Source: Lachnospiraceae bacterium (GTDB lineage: Bacteria; Bacillota; Clostridia; Lachnospirales; Lachnospiraceae). From it: a stretch of DNA of 64,000 bases. Positions 36,860 through 46,513 of the stretch are shown here, in pieces. Made by a program: the position numbers and the translations under genes. How positions within the stretch are numbered: position 1 is the first letter of the stretch; every line of letters starts with the position of its first letter. The DNA is taken from positions 1 through 64,000 of the forward strand of contig SVFI01000004.1 of assembly GCA_015056905.1 (NCBI GenBank). The letters are read 5' to 3'. Under the pieces are notes generated by a model. That model saw only the letters and a program-made list of their open reading frames with translations, was not told where the DNA came from and made no database searches.

Positions 36860-37132
36860 GTTTCTTTTATTTTAGAATATGGGCAAAAGAAGCTAAGGAA
36901 GAAGGATGATGAGATATTTTTATATCATCCAAATGGTAATATTAGTGATGAAACGGTGTTAACGCCTGAAACACCAGTGAAATCCGGAAAAGACATCTTT
37001 ATATCAAGAGGGTTTTCGTTAGATATCATATGGAAAGAAGAAAATTCCGTAACATATGGTAGAGAAATGTTTATTGACGGCTTTTTAGAACCGATGTCTA
37101 TCACCTGCACCTTCCACAAACCTACGGAGTAA
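36860..37132 (+). pseudogene. 3' remnant of an unrecognised gene
   Basis: An open plus-strand frame without start codon gives EYGQKKLRKKDDEIFLYHPN, then DETVLTPETPVKSGKDIFIS, RGFSLDIIWKEENSVTY and ends FLEPMSITCTFHKPTE before TAA at 37130-37132. Its composition is protein-like and unlike that of the opposite frame. No ATG with a ribosome site precedes it, and the left end runs into the XRE regulator start. It looks like the tail of a gene whose 5' part was deleted. The family is not recognised. Confidence 0.5.
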
Positions 37133-37343
37133 CAACCAACACTCTCTTGACATTTTGTCAATTTATTCCTATACTCTACTCACAATCAATTTCGTGGAAA
37201 TCTCCTCCGTCCGCTTGGACTGGAGCTGACCATCTCCGATAAAAAATAGAAAAATATAAAAAAGAACCGGATATATTTTCCTCGGGATATTTTCAACATC
37301 CCTCGGTAAAATACATCCGGTTCTCTTTTATTATATTCTTACT
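37133..37343. other. intergenic tail with terminator
   Basis: Apart from the glgP terminator at 37261-37330 nothing was recognised here. Confidence 0.5.
37261..37330. terminator. glgP terminator
   Basis: AAAGAACCGGAT pairs with ATCCGGTTCT and an inner CTCGGGAT/ATCCCTCGG stem tops it. T-rich sequence flanks both sides. Confidence 0.85.
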
Positions 37344-39860
37344 TTATTTCTCTTCTGCTGCCTTCTTAGGTGCTCTCTTTTTCGGGAGAGTCACTTTCTC
37401 GAGTTTCCAGATTTCATCGACATATTCCTTGATGGTTCTGTCGGATGTAAACTTACCTGAGCATGCTACGTTTAAGATAGCACTCTTTGCCCAGCCTGCT
37501 TCGTCTTTGTAAGCTTCTTCGACTTTCTTCTGCGCTGCTGCATAAGCCTTGAAGTCTTTTAAGATAAAGTATGTATCAGCTTTTGATGTGCTGAGTGTAT
37601 TAAGCAGTGAGTTGTAAAGGTCGCGGAACAGTTCCGGATTTTCCGGTGAGTATGTTCCATTGATAAGCTGCATAAGCACTTTACGAACATCTGCATCGTT
37701 GTTGAAGATTTCCATTGGATCGTATCCGCCGTGCTGTTCGAAGTTAATAACTTCATCGGAAGATAAACCGAAGATGAATGCATTTTCTGCACCGACTTCT
37801 TCTACGATTTCAACGTTAGCTCCATCCATTGTACCGATGGTAAGAGCACCGTTTAACATGAACTTCATGTTACCCGTTCCTGAAGCTTCCTTGGAAGCTG
37901 TAGAAATCTGCTCAGAAACATCTGCTGCTGCAAAGATAAGCTCTGCATTGGATACACGGTAGTTTTCGATGAATACCACCTTAAGTTTTCCGTTAATGGA
38001 CTCGTCGTTGTTGATCACATCTGCAACTGCATTGATAAGCTTAATCGTAAGCTTAGCGTTCTTGTATCCGGCTGCTGCCTTTGCACCGAAAATGAATGTT
38101 CTTGGGTAGAATTCCATTTCCGGATGTTCTTTGATTTCATTGTATAAGTACATAACGTGAAGAATATTGAGAAGCTGACGTTTGTACTCGTGTAATCTTT
38201 TCACCTGCACATCGAAGATAGAACGTGGGTCTACTTCTACGCCGTTGTGCTCTAAGATGTACTCTGCAAGACGAACTTTGTTCTGGTATTTGATGTTCAT
38301 GAACTCCTGCTGAGCCTGTTCATCTTTTGCATAAACAGCAAGTTTCTTAATCTTAGCAAGGTCTGTAATCCAGTCTGCACCGACATGAGCTGTCACCCAC
38401 TCAGCGAGAAGCGGATTTCCGTGTAATAAGAAACGACGCTGTGTGATACCGTTTGTCTTGTTGTTAAATTTCTCAGGCATCATTTCATAGAAATCTTTTA
38501 ATTCCTGATTCTTTAAGATTTCCGTATGAAGTCTTGCCACACCGTTTACGCTGTATCCTGCAGCGATTGCAAGATGCGCCATTTTAACCTGTCCATCATA
38601 GATAATTGCCATCTTGCGGACTTTATCCTGGTTACCCGGATATTTTGCTTCGATTTCCATTACGAAACGGCGGTTGATCTCTTCCACAATCTGGTATACA
38701 CGAGGAAGAAGACGACTGAACAGCTCGATCGGCCATTTCTCAAGCGCTTCTGCCATGATGGTGTGGTTCGTGTAAGCACAAGTCTTTGTTGTTACTTCCC
38801 ATGCTTCATCCCATGTTAAATAATACTCATCCATGAGAATTCTCATGAGCTCTGCAACCGCAACGGTCGGATGTGTATCGTTGAGCTGGAATGTTACTTT
38901 TTCATGGAACTTGCGAATATCATCATGATTTCTCATATATTTTGCAACTGCTTCCTGAACAGATGCGGAAATGAAGAAATACTGCTGTTTTAAACGAAGC
39001 TCTTTACCTGCATAGTGGTTATCGTTCGGATAGAGAACTTCTACAATATTGCGGGCAAGGTTTTCCTGCTCAACCGCTTTCTGATAATCACCTTTATCAA
39101 AGGAGTCAAGCTGGAAACACTGTACCGGCTGAGCATCCCAAATACGAAGTGTGTTTACGATATTATTGCCATAACCGACAATCGGAACATCATATGGAAT
39201 TGCAGTTACTGACTGGTAACCTTCCTGTTTGAAGTTGTTGCGTCCGTTTCCGTCCTGATAAATAGAAACATATCCGCCGAATTTAACTTCTTTTGCATAC
39301 TCCGGACGACGAAGCTCGAATGGGTTGCCATCTGCTAACCAGTTATCCGGTACTTCCACCTGGTATCCGTCTCTGATTTCCTGTTTGAACATACCGTAGC
39401 GGTAGCGGATACCACATCCGTACGCAGCATATCCGAGAGATGCAAGTGAGTCAAGGAAACAAGCAGCAAGACGTCCGAGACCACCGTTTCCGAGTGCTGC
39501 ATCCGGTTCCTGGTCTTCCACTACGTTAATATCAACACCAAGCTCTTCCAGAGCTTCTTTTGCCTGCGCAAATGCCTGCATGTTAATCAGGTTATTTCCG
39601 AGAGCACGACCCATTAAAAATTCCATTGATAAGTAGTAAACAGTTTTTACATCTTTTTTCTCATACTGTTTCTGTGTTTCCATCCAGTTTTCAACAATCT
39701 GATCTTTTACCGCATAAGAAACTGCCTGGAAAATCTGCTGCGGAGTAGCTTCTTCCATCGTTTTACGATACAAAGTTCTTACATTGTAAAGAACGCTTCT
39801 TTTGAAAAGCTCTTTATCAAATGTAGGTGAAACCGGTACTGTACTTTTCTTTGTTGCCAT
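37344..39860 (-). CDS. glgP: glycogen/maltodextrin phosphorylase
   Basis: The protein has 838 residues; ATG at 39860 has GAGGAGA at 7 bases. It releases glucose-1-phosphate from alpha-glucans. EFLMGRALGNNLINM, NGGLGRLAACFLDSLASLGY, the substrate-site THPTVAVAELMR and the PLP lysine region EASGTGNMKFMLNGALTIGT are all present. A short Lys/Ala tail ends the protein. It lies 20 bases after an acyltransferase gene on the same strand, but their functions do not obviously connect. A terminator follows. Confidence 0.97.
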   Translation of the reverse strand: MATKKSTVPVSPTFDKELFKRSVLYNVRTLYRKTMEEATPQQIFQAVSYAVKDQIVENWMETQKQYEKKDVKTVYYLSMEFLMGRALGNNLINMQAFAQAKEALEELGVDINVVEDQEPDAALGNGGLGRLAACFLDSLASLGYAAYGCGIRYRYGMFKQEIRDGYQVEVPDNWLADGNPFELRRPEYAKEVKFGGYVSIYQDGNGRNNFKQEGYQSVTAIPYDVPIVGYGNNIVNTLRIWDAQPVQCFQLDSFDKGDYQKAVEQENLARNIVEVLYPNDNHYAGKELRLKQQYFFISASVQEAVAKYMRNHDDIRKFHEKVTFQLNDTHPTVAVAELMRILMDEYYLTWDEAWEVTTKTCAYTNHTIMAEALEKWPIELFSRLLPRVYQIVEEINRRFVMEIEAKYPGNQDKVRKMAIIYDGQVKMAHLAIAAGYSVNGVARLHTEILKNQELKDFYEMMPEKFNNKTNGITQRRFLLHGNPLLAEWVTAHVGADWITDLAKIKKLAVYAKDEQAQQEFMNIKYQNKVRLAEYILEHNGVEVDPRSIFDVQVKRLHEYKRQLLNILHVMYLYNEIKEHPEMEFYPRTFIFGAKAAAGYKNAKLTIKLINAVADVINNDESINGKLKVVFIENYRVSNAELIFAAADVSEQISTASKEASGTGNMKFMLNGALTIGTMDGANVEIVEEVGAENAFIFGLSSDEVINFEQHGGYDPMEIFNNDADVRKVLMQLINGTYSPENPELFRDLYNSLLNTLSTSKADTYFILKDFKAYAAAQKKVEEAYKDEAGWAKSAILNVACSGKFTSDRTIKEYVDEIWKLEKVTLPKKRAPKKAAEEK

Positions 39861-39879
39861 GTCATTTCTCCTCATTTTG

Positions 39880-40908
39880 TTATATATTTTTATTCATTTT
39901 TATCCACGTGACATTATACAATAATCTTCCCAAAAAGGAAAGAATAGTTTGAAAAACAATAGATAATACAAGGGATACCACGAATATCATAAGACCGCAA
40001 ATTATACAATAAATCGCATGATTTTCGCCATTCCATATACCAATTGTCCATGAAAGCACCATTTCCTGTGCAAAACCATGGAATAAATAAATATAAAATG
40101 TATATTTACTCAAAAAAATTATCGGTCTTTGACAAATTTTTGAAAAATGTGCACAATGCACGGTAATTACATAAAATACAGCCACACACATGAAAATTCG
40201 CGTCAGACAGAAGTCATAAATCGACGGATTCATCTGATGAAGCACCTCATAAGAGGACACAACGGCCGAGACAACTCCCAATACTAAATACCATTTTACA
40301 TGTTTTTTCATCCCGCTGTTATCCGCAAAATAACCGAGCAGACAAAACAGAATATGAGTTGCAAACGGGTAACCTTCTATCGTGATTCCGACTCCCGCAA
40401 TCTCTCCCATATTCGTAACGGCAATGACTGCAAAAAGAATTAAGAGAAATACTTCCTTCTCCCTCTCCGTCAGTTTCCGCAGCATAACACTTAAGAACGG
40501 TACTACCAGATAAAATCCTGTCAGCGTATAGACAAACCAGAAGTATTCTACGATTTTGTTTGCCATAAACGCCCTGAAAAATGTCACAACCCCATCCGGC
40601 GAAATATCGATGCCATTGTACCAAACATAATAAAACAGCGATAACAGAAAGACCGGAAGAATGATTCCCGTTACTTTTTTTCTGTAGTACGTTTTAATAT
40701 TGCCGTCATAGTGCTCCAGCGCAAACTTTCCGCTCAGCATAAAAAACAAACCGTTGTTACACATAAGCAGATTATCAATGAGCAGCGGAAGCTCCGTCTT
40801 CGTCAAATCTCCGTATACTGCCGACAGAATATGATGAAAAATTACAGTCATGCATGCAACAATTCTCAGAAGTCCATAGGAAGATTGATAGTTTTTCTTA
40901 TCCGACAC
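39880..40908 (-). CDS. integral membrane acyltransferase (acyltransferase family 3)
   Basis: The protein has 342 residues and about ten membrane helices. GTG at 40908 has GGAGG at 7 bases. The family's catalytic region is at the N-terminus: RIVACMTVIFHHILSAVYG, with the conserved Arg and His pair. NNGLFFMLSGKFALEHYDG and WFVYTLTGFYLVVPFLSVML follow in the usual order. Such enzymes O-acetylate or acylate surface sugars. Its 5' end overlaps the preceding paralogous gene by 11 bases. Confidence 0.85.
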   Translation of the reverse strand: MSDKKNYQSSYGLLRIVACMTVIFHHILSAVYGDLTKTELPLLIDNLLMCNNGLFFMLSGKFALEHYDGNIKTYYRKKVTGIILPVFLLSLFYYVWYNGIDISPDGVVTFFRAFMANKIVEYFWFVYTLTGFYLVVPFLSVMLRKLTEREKEVFLLILFAVIAVTNMGEIAGVGITIEGYPFATHILFCLLGYFADNSGMKKHVKWYLVLGVVSAVVSSYEVLHQMNPSIYDFCLTRIFMCVAVFYVITVHCAHFSKICQRPIIFLSKYTFYIYLFHGFAQEMVLSWTIGIWNGENHAIYCIICGLMIFVVSLVLSIVFQTILSFLGRLLYNVTWIKMNKNI

Positions 40909-41581
40909 GAACGCACCTCCTCACTCTTCCTATCCAAAGGAAAAACGCAAGACAAATGAGTATGCGGGTCAGACAAAACGAATCCAGACTCCAGTTGACT
41001 CCCGGAAAGAAGACCGCCTCAACCGACGAAATCACAAACGACACAGCGCCGACAATATAAATCATCCGGACCTGCGCAGGTGTCCAAGCTATATGAAGCA
41101 CAAGGTAACCTCCGAGTGCAAACGCAATCCAGTTTAAGAACGGATATCCGTACAGGGTAATTTTGTAATTAAACAGTACGCCCCCCGTAAAGAAAGCAAA
41201 ATATCCGACCAGCACACCAAGCAGCCATTTTTTCTCTTTTGCCGAAAGACCTTCCGTCATTCTTTTCAAAAACGGAACTACAAGATAAAAACCCAGCAAA
41301 GAATAAAAAATCCAATACTCCTCGCATATTGTTCGCAGGAAAAATCCCTTCAGGACGTCTTTGGCATAAGTGAGCGAAACCGAAAACCCTATTTTCGTCG
41401 CCAGCGTCACCCATGATAAAACAAAAAAAGCCGCGACAAGTGTCAGTCCTTTTTTTACATAATAATCGAACAAATCGCCTTTATACATTTTAAAAAATAC
41501 GATTGCTGCAACCATAAAAATCAACCCGTAAGCTGAAGCTAACGTATTTTGCACCAAAAGAAGCAGTTGTTCCTTAAACAT
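40898..41581 (-). CDS. shortened acyltransferase-family-3 paralogue, catalytic N-terminus missing
   Basis: The protein has 227 residues, against about 340 for its neighbour. FKMYKGDLFDYYVKKGLTLV, WIFYSLLGFYLVVPFLKRM, ITLYGYPFLNWIAFALGGYL and FCLTRILICLAFFLW line up with the central part of the downstream gene. The first helix with the catalytic Arg-His block and the last two or three helices are absent. It is either a decaying copy or a non-catalytic partner, since the frame is intact and the genes overlap by 11 bases. No good ribosome site was seen at the ATG. Confidence 0.65.
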   Translation of the reverse strand: MFKEQLLLLVQNTLASAYGLIFMVAAIVFFKMYKGDLFDYYVKKGLTLVAAFFVLSWVTLATKIGFSVSLTYAKDVLKGFFLRTICEEYWIFYSLLGFYLVVPFLKRMTEGLSAKEKKWLLGVLVGYFAFFTGGVLFNYKITLYGYPFLNWIAFALGGYLVLHIAWTPAQVRMIYIVGAVSFVISSVEAVFFPGVNWSLDSFCLTRILICLAFFLWIGRVRRCVRVG

Positions 41582-41601
41582 ACTTTAACCTCATAAGTAC
41601 T

Positions 41602-41652
41602 TAAAAAACAGGCATATCCTACAACGATATTTGCTGCTGCATGATATGCCTG
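41602..41652 (-). terminator. ileS terminator
   Basis: CAGGCATATC at 41609-41618 pairs with GATATGCCTG at 41643-41652; six T follow on the minus strand. Confidence 0.85.
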
Positions 41653-41674
41653 CTTGTTTCATCTCTGTAATTTC

Positions 41675-44600
41675 TTACATTTTTTCTACGGAAACGATAA
41701 CTTTCTCGCCGTTGACATTCCACTCTTTGCTGTTTGCAAATGTTGTATCTGTCGCAAGCTCATCTGCAAGAACTTTTCCGCAGATGTTTTCTTTGTTTGC
41801 AAGTGCAATACCTGCTACCTTTTCATTTCCGCTGATACCCACTTTGATGTGATCCATCACTTCAAAGCCGGAATCTTTACGCATCGTCTGAACCTTGCTG
41901 ATAATCTCGTATACGAAACCTTCCTCAATCAGCTCCTGTGTCAGATTCGTGTCAAGAACAACCGTCACCGTATTGTCCGCTTCTGACATATAACCTTCCT
42001 TCTGGCTCATCTCGATGAGAAGGTCATCCTTGGAAAGTTCTACGGTTACGCCGTCTACGTCAAATACAAGGGCACTACCTGCGTTAAGTGTATCCATCGC
42101 TTCATTGCCGTCCACACCTGCAAGGTAATTCTTGATTCCGCCGAGCTGTTTACCGTATTTCGGTCCAACCGTCTTAAGCTGCGGTTTAAATGTATAGGTT
42201 GTAAAATCTCTGACATCGTCCGTAAATTTCACGGTCTTGACATTGAGCTCATCCTCGATGATTTCCTGATAAAATTCAGAAAGTGCTTTCGGTGCCTTTA
42301 CAAACATCGTACCGATTGGCTGTCTGTTCTTGATGTTTGCTGTATTTCTACAAGCGCGACCCATAACAACAATCTTAAGAACCGCTTCCATATCTTCCTC
42401 AAGCTGTTTATCCACGTAAGCCGGATTTGCTACAGGGAAGTCACATAAATGTACACTCTCCGGTGCAGATGCATCGTTTGTGCATACAAGGTTTCTGTAA
42501 ATATCCTCAGCCATAAAAGGAATCATCGGAGCTGCACATTTCGCCACCGTCACAAGTGCTGTGTACAGCGTCATGTAAGCATTAATCTTATCCTGTTCCA
42601 TTCCTTTTGCCCAGAAACGTTCACGGCTTCTGCGGACATACCAGTTACTCATCTCATCCACGAACTCATCAAGAGCTCTTGCTGTTTCAGGGATGCGGTA
42701 ATTATTAAGGTTGGTATCTACTTCCGTAATAAGTGTATTTAACTTAGAAAGCAGCCACTTATCCATAACCGGAAGTTTATCATATTCAAGCGTATATTTG
42801 CTTGCATCAAAATTATCAATATTCGCATAGAGTACAAAGAACGCGTAGGTGTTCCAGAGTGTACCCATGAATTTACGCTGACCTTCCTGCACGGCTTTTC
42901 CGTGGAAACGGTTTGGAAGCCATGGCGCGGAGTTGATGTAGAAGTACCAGCGGATCGCATCTGCCCCGTACTGCTCCAATGCATCGAACGGATCCACCGC
43001 GTTTCCTTTGGACTTACTCATCTTCTGTCCGTTCTCATCCTGTACGTGACCTAAAACGATAACGTTTTCGTAAGGTGCTTTGTTGAAAAGGAGTGTAGAT
43101 TCTGCCATCAGTGAGTAGAACCATCCACGTGTCTGGTCAACCGCCTCTGAAATAAACTGCGCCGGGAACTGCTGTTCAAACAGATCCTTATTTTCAAACG
43201 GATAGTGATGCTGTGCAAACGGCATTGCTCCTGAGTCGAACCAGCAGTCGATAACTTCCGGAACACGCTTCATCGTCTTTCCGCAGTCCGGACAGGTAAT
43301 CGTAATTTCATCGATGTACGGTCTGTGAAGCTCAACCGTAAGGGCTGCATCATTTCCGCTCATCTTAGCAAGCTCTTCGCGGCTACCGATGGATTCCATA
43401 TGACCACAGTCCTGACATTGCCAGATATTAAGAGGTGTTCCCCAGTAACGGTCACGGGAAATACCCCAGTCCTGAATATTCTCAAGCCAGTTTCCGAAAC
43501 GTCCTTCCCCGATAGACTCCGGAATCCAGTTTACTGTCTTATTGTTGCGGACAAGGTCATCGCGGACAGCTGTCATCTTGATGAACCATGATTCGCGTGC
43601 ATAGTAAATAAGCGGGGTGTCACATCTCCAGCAGAACGGATAATCATGCTCGAATTTCGGAGCATCAAATAATTTTCCTTCTTTATCAAGGTCAATAAGA
43701 ATATCCTTGTCTGCGTCTTTGACAAATTTACCTGCATAAGCAGTTTCCTCTGTCATTTCACCCTTACCGTTTACAAACTGTACGAAAGGAAGGTCGTATT
43801 TTCTTCCGACCTGAGCATCGTCCTCACCGAATGCAGGTGCAATGTGAACGATACCGGTACCGTCTGTCATCGTAACGTAGTTATCACATGTCACATAGTG
43901 ACCTTTTTTATTCTGCTTTGCAGCAGCTTCTCCCGCACACACAAAAAGAGGTTCGTATTCTTTGCGCTCAAGGTCGATACCTTTGTATGTCTCAAGTACT
44001 TCGTAAGCCTTTTCACCGTCAGCGGCGAGCGAGCCGAGCACCTTGTCAAGAAGCGCCTCTGCCATATAGTACGTATAGCCGTCAGCCGCCTTTACTTTCA
44101 CGTAAGTTTCATCCGGATTCACGCAAAGAGCCACGTTAGAAGGAAGTGTCCAAGGCGTTGTCGTCCACGCAAGGAAATAAGCATCTTCGTCTGTCACTTT
44201 GAAACGTACAACTGCAGAACGTTCTTTCACCGCCTTGTAACCCTGTGCTACCTCATGGGAAGAAAGCGGAGTTCCGCATCGCGGACAATAAGGAACAATC
44301 TTGAATCCTTTATAAAGTAATCCTTTGTCCCAGATTTCCTTGAGTGCCCACCATTCGGACTCAATAAAGTTGTCATCGTAAGTTACATATGGGTCATCCA
44401 TATCTGCCCAAAAACCAACGGTCTGTGAGAAATCTTCCCACATTCCTTTGTATTTCCAAACACTTTCTTTACATTTGGAAATAAACGGATCAAGACCATA
44501 AGCTTCAATCTGCTCTTTTCCGTCGATACCGACAAGCTTTTCTACCTCAAGCTCTACCGGTAAGCCGTGGGTATCCCATCCGGCTTTACGCGGAACCATA

Positions 44601-44830
44601 TAACCTTTCATGGTTCTGTATCTTGGAATCATGTCCTTGATAACACGTGTCAACACATGTCCGATATGAGGCTTTCCGTTCGCCGTAGGAGGTCCGTCAT
44701 AGAATGTGTATGTCGGGCAACCTTCTCTGGCCTTCATACTCTTCTGGAAAATGTCGTTTTCACGCCAGAATTTTTCTGTTTCTTTTTCCCTCTCTACGAA
44801 ATTGAGATTCGTGGATACTTTTTGATACAT
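41675..44830 (-). CDS. ileS: isoleucyl-tRNA synthetase
   Basis: The protein has 1051 residues. The class I signatures are NGKPHIGHVLTRVIKD (HIGH) and GQKMSKSKGNAVDPFDAL (KMSKS). The editing domain region includes LAWTTTPWTLPSNVALCV. The size and the opening WRENDIFQKSMKAREGCP are typical of the longer eukaryote-like type 2 IleS, the form associated with natural mupirocin tolerance; that type call is inference. It is controlled by a T-box whose specifier is an isoleucine codon and is the only gene of its transcript. Confidence 0.97.
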   Translation of the reverse strand: MYQKVSTNLNFVEREKETEKFWRENDIFQKSMKAREGCPTYTFYDGPPTANGKPHIGHVLTRVIKDMIPRYRTMKGYMVPRKAGWDTHGLPVELEVEKLVGIDGKEQIEAYGLDPFISKCKESVWKYKGMWEDFSQTVGFWADMDDPYVTYDDNFIESEWWALKEIWDKGLLYKGFKIVPYCPRCGTPLSSHEVAQGYKAVKERSAVVRFKVTDEDAYFLAWTTTPWTLPSNVALCVNPDETYVKVKAADGYTYYMAEALLDKVLGSLAADGEKAYEVLETYKGIDLERKEYEPLFVCAGEAAAKQNKKGHYVTCDNYVTMTDGTGIVHIAPAFGEDDAQVGRKYDLPFVQFVNGKGEMTEETAYAGKFVKDADKDILIDLDKEGKLFDAPKFEHDYPFCWRCDTPLIYYARESWFIKMTAVRDDLVRNNKTVNWIPESIGEGRFGNWLENIQDWGISRDRYWGTPLNIWQCQDCGHMESIGSREELAKMSGNDAALTVELHRPYIDEITITCPDCGKTMKRVPEVIDCWFDSGAMPFAQHHYPFENKDLFEQQFPAQFISEAVDQTRGWFYSLMAESTLLFNKAPYENVIVLGHVQDENGQKMSKSKGNAVDPFDALEQYGADAIRWYFYINSAPWLPNRFHGKAVQEGQRKFMGTLWNTYAFFVLYANIDNFDASKYTLEYDKLPVMDKWLLSKLNTLITEVDTNLNNYRIPETARALDEFVDEMSNWYVRRSRERFWAKGMEQDKINAYMTLYTALVTVAKCAAPMIPFMAEDIYRNLVCTNDASAPESVHLCDFPVANPAYVDKQLEEDMEAVLKIVVMGRACRNTANIKNRQPIGTMFVKAPKALSEFYQEIIEDELNVKTVKFTDDVRDFTTYTFKPQLKTVGPKYGKQLGGIKNYLAGVDGNEAMDTLNAGSALVFDVDGVTVELSKDDLLIEMSQKEGYMSEADNTVTVVLDTNLTQELIEEGFVYEIISKVQTMRKDSGFEVMDHIKVGISGNEKVAGIALANKENICGKVLADELATDTTFANSKEWNVNGEKVIVSVEKM

Positions 44831-44876
44831 TTCTCTCTTCCTTTCTCGAATGTTTGTTATCCGATATGTCTATCAA

Positions 44877-45138
44877 CGTTAAAAAAATCCCCGCCCTGCA
44901 ACAGGACGAGGATAAAATGATCTCGTTATACCACCTATATACAGCATACCATCATATGCGCTCCCTGTAACGTGGGACTACGTCAGAACTTACTGGGAAT
45001 TCTCCGTTCGGTCTGAAACTCGGAAGTGATATTCAATCAACCCTACTCGTACCGGTCTTGCACCATCACCGGCTCGCTGCTCACAGAAGTGAACTTTCAG
45101 CATTGACCTACTGTCTTCGTCAACGTCTTTACATATCT
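44877..45138 (-). promoter_or_regulatory. T-box riboswitch (isoleucine) upstream of ileS
   Basis: The minus-strand leader of about 260 bases has the T-box plan: a long stem I with GAGCAGCGAGCCGGTGATGG distal part, a specifier loop GAATATCAC with the Ile codon ATC at 45030-45028, and the antiterminator bulge AGGTGGTATAACGAG at 44936-44922. The last pairs with the A-ending acceptor of uncharged tRNA. The competing terminator is ATCCTCGTCCTG/CAGGGCGGGGAT followed by seven T at 44886-44880. Uncharged tRNA-Ile would allow readthrough into ileS. Confidence 0.95.
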
Positions 45139-45145
45139 AAAAGCC

Positions 45146-45175
45146 ATTATAGAGCGGTTTTATGCACATTGTCAA
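45146..45175 (-). promoter_or_regulatory. promoter of the ileS T-box transcript
   Basis: On the minus strand TTGACA (45175-45170) and TATAAT (45151-45146) are 18 bases apart, ideally placed for the leader start near 45138. Confidence 0.8.
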
Positions 45176-45263
45176 GAGTAGAAGGTTGAATTTAGGCACA
45201 TAATGTTTTATTATAATAGATAGCTTTTTTGAAAATACAACTACCATCCGAGAGGACTTCAAC

Positions 45264-46511
45264 ATGAAGAAACAAAAATTGACCAAAACCGAAAAAAGCT
45301 GGATTTTATACGATATTGCCAATTCTGCTTTTATCATGATTCTGACTGCAACGATTCCGATTTATTTCCGCGGTCTTGCAACCGAAGCCGGAATTGATGC
45401 AACACATGCAACTTCCATTTGGGGAACATCCACATCCGTTGCTATTATGATTCTTGCCATTCTCTCACCCATACTCGGCGCTTTGGCTGATTATCAAAAT
45501 ATGAAAAAACGAATTTTTGTTTTTTTCCTCTGCTTAGGTATCGGCGGCGGTGTCGCATTTACCATTGCTTCCAACTGGATGGTATTTCTTATATTTTTTA
45601 TTGTTGCGCGCATCGGTTATTCCGCATGCAATATTTTGTACGATGCGATGCTCATTGACGTGACGACAGATGAAAAAATGGACTCCGTCTCCTCCGTCGG
45701 ATATGCACTCGGATACATCGGAAGCTGCATTCCTTTTGTAGCAGGCATTCTTCTGATTCTTCTCAAGCCATTCGGATTATCCACTGTTTCGGCAACTAGA
45801 ATCTCTTTTGTCATCACGATGGTATGGTGGTTTGTTCTCTCCATTCCGTTACTTAAAAATGTAAAACAGACACATTACCTCAGACCGAAAAAGAACGTGG
45901 TCCGTCACAGTTTCCGCAGACTTTGGTTTACTTTCCTGAAACTGAAACGCGACCGCAATCTTCTGTATTTTATTATCGGATATTTCTTCTATATCGATGG
46001 TGTTTACACAATTATTTCCATGGCAACGACCTATGGCGGAGAGGTGGGCATCGATTCCACACAGATGATTCTTGCCCTGCTGCTGACACAGATTGTCGCA
46101 TTTCCGTGTGCGCTGCTCAGTGCAAAGCTGGCAAAACGCTTCGGTACTCTCCGAATGATAAAAGCATTTATTATCTGCTATTGTATCATCTGTATCTTCG
46201 GGTACAACTTAGACACAGCAACCGAATTCTGGATTCTCGCTTTCGCTGTCGGGATGTGTCAGGGCGGCGTGCAGGCATTGTCCCGCTCCCACTTCGGAAA
46301 GCTCATTCCGAAAAAAGAGGCGAGTGAATATTTTGGATTCTTCGATATTTTCGGCAAATTTGCCGACTTTTTGGGACCACTTATCCTGTCCCTGTGTGCA
46401 CTCCTTTTAGGCAGTTCCAAATACGGAGTATTGTCACTGATTGTTTTGTTTATTATCGGCTTTCTACTGATTTCCAAATCAGATAAAACAGCAAATACGG
46501 AGGAAAAATAA
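45264..46511 (+). CDS. MFS transporter, UMF1/Atg22-like family
   Basis: The protein has 415 residues and about twelve membrane helices. WILYDIANSAFIMILTATIPIYF at the N-terminus is the UMF1 family signature, and the SPILGALADYQNMKKRIFVF loop is the MFS motif A equivalent. GMCQGGVQALSRSHFGKLIP is conserved in helix 10-11. In yeast the relatives export amino acids from the vacuole; bacterial substrates are unknown. The nicotinate phosphoribosyltransferase gene starts 2 bases after its stop, so nicotinate or a related compound is one possible substrate (inference). Confidence 0.85.
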   Translation: MKKQKLTKTEKSWILYDIANSAFIMILTATIPIYFRGLATEAGIDATHATSIWGTSTSVAIMILAILSPILGALADYQNMKKRIFVFFLCLGIGGGVAFTIASNWMVFLIFFIVARIGYSACNILYDAMLIDVTTDEKMDSVSSVGYALGYIGSCIPFVAGILLILLKPFGLSTVSATRISFVITMVWWFVLSIPLLKNVKQTHYLRPKKNVVRHSFRRLWFTFLKLKRDRNLLYFIIGYFFYIDGVYTIISMATTYGGEVGIDSTQMILALLLTQIVAFPCALLSAKLAKRFGTLRMIKAFIICYCIICIFGYNLDTATEFWILAFAVGMCQGGVQALSRSHFGKLIPKKEASEYFGFFDIFGKFADFLGPLILSLCALLLGSSKYGVLSLIVLFIIGFLLISKSDKTANTEEK

Positions 46512-46513
46512 CA

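Noticed and set aside
36925-37161. Minus-strand 78-codon frame
   Set aside because: It is antisense to the better-supported plus-strand remnant ending at 37132.
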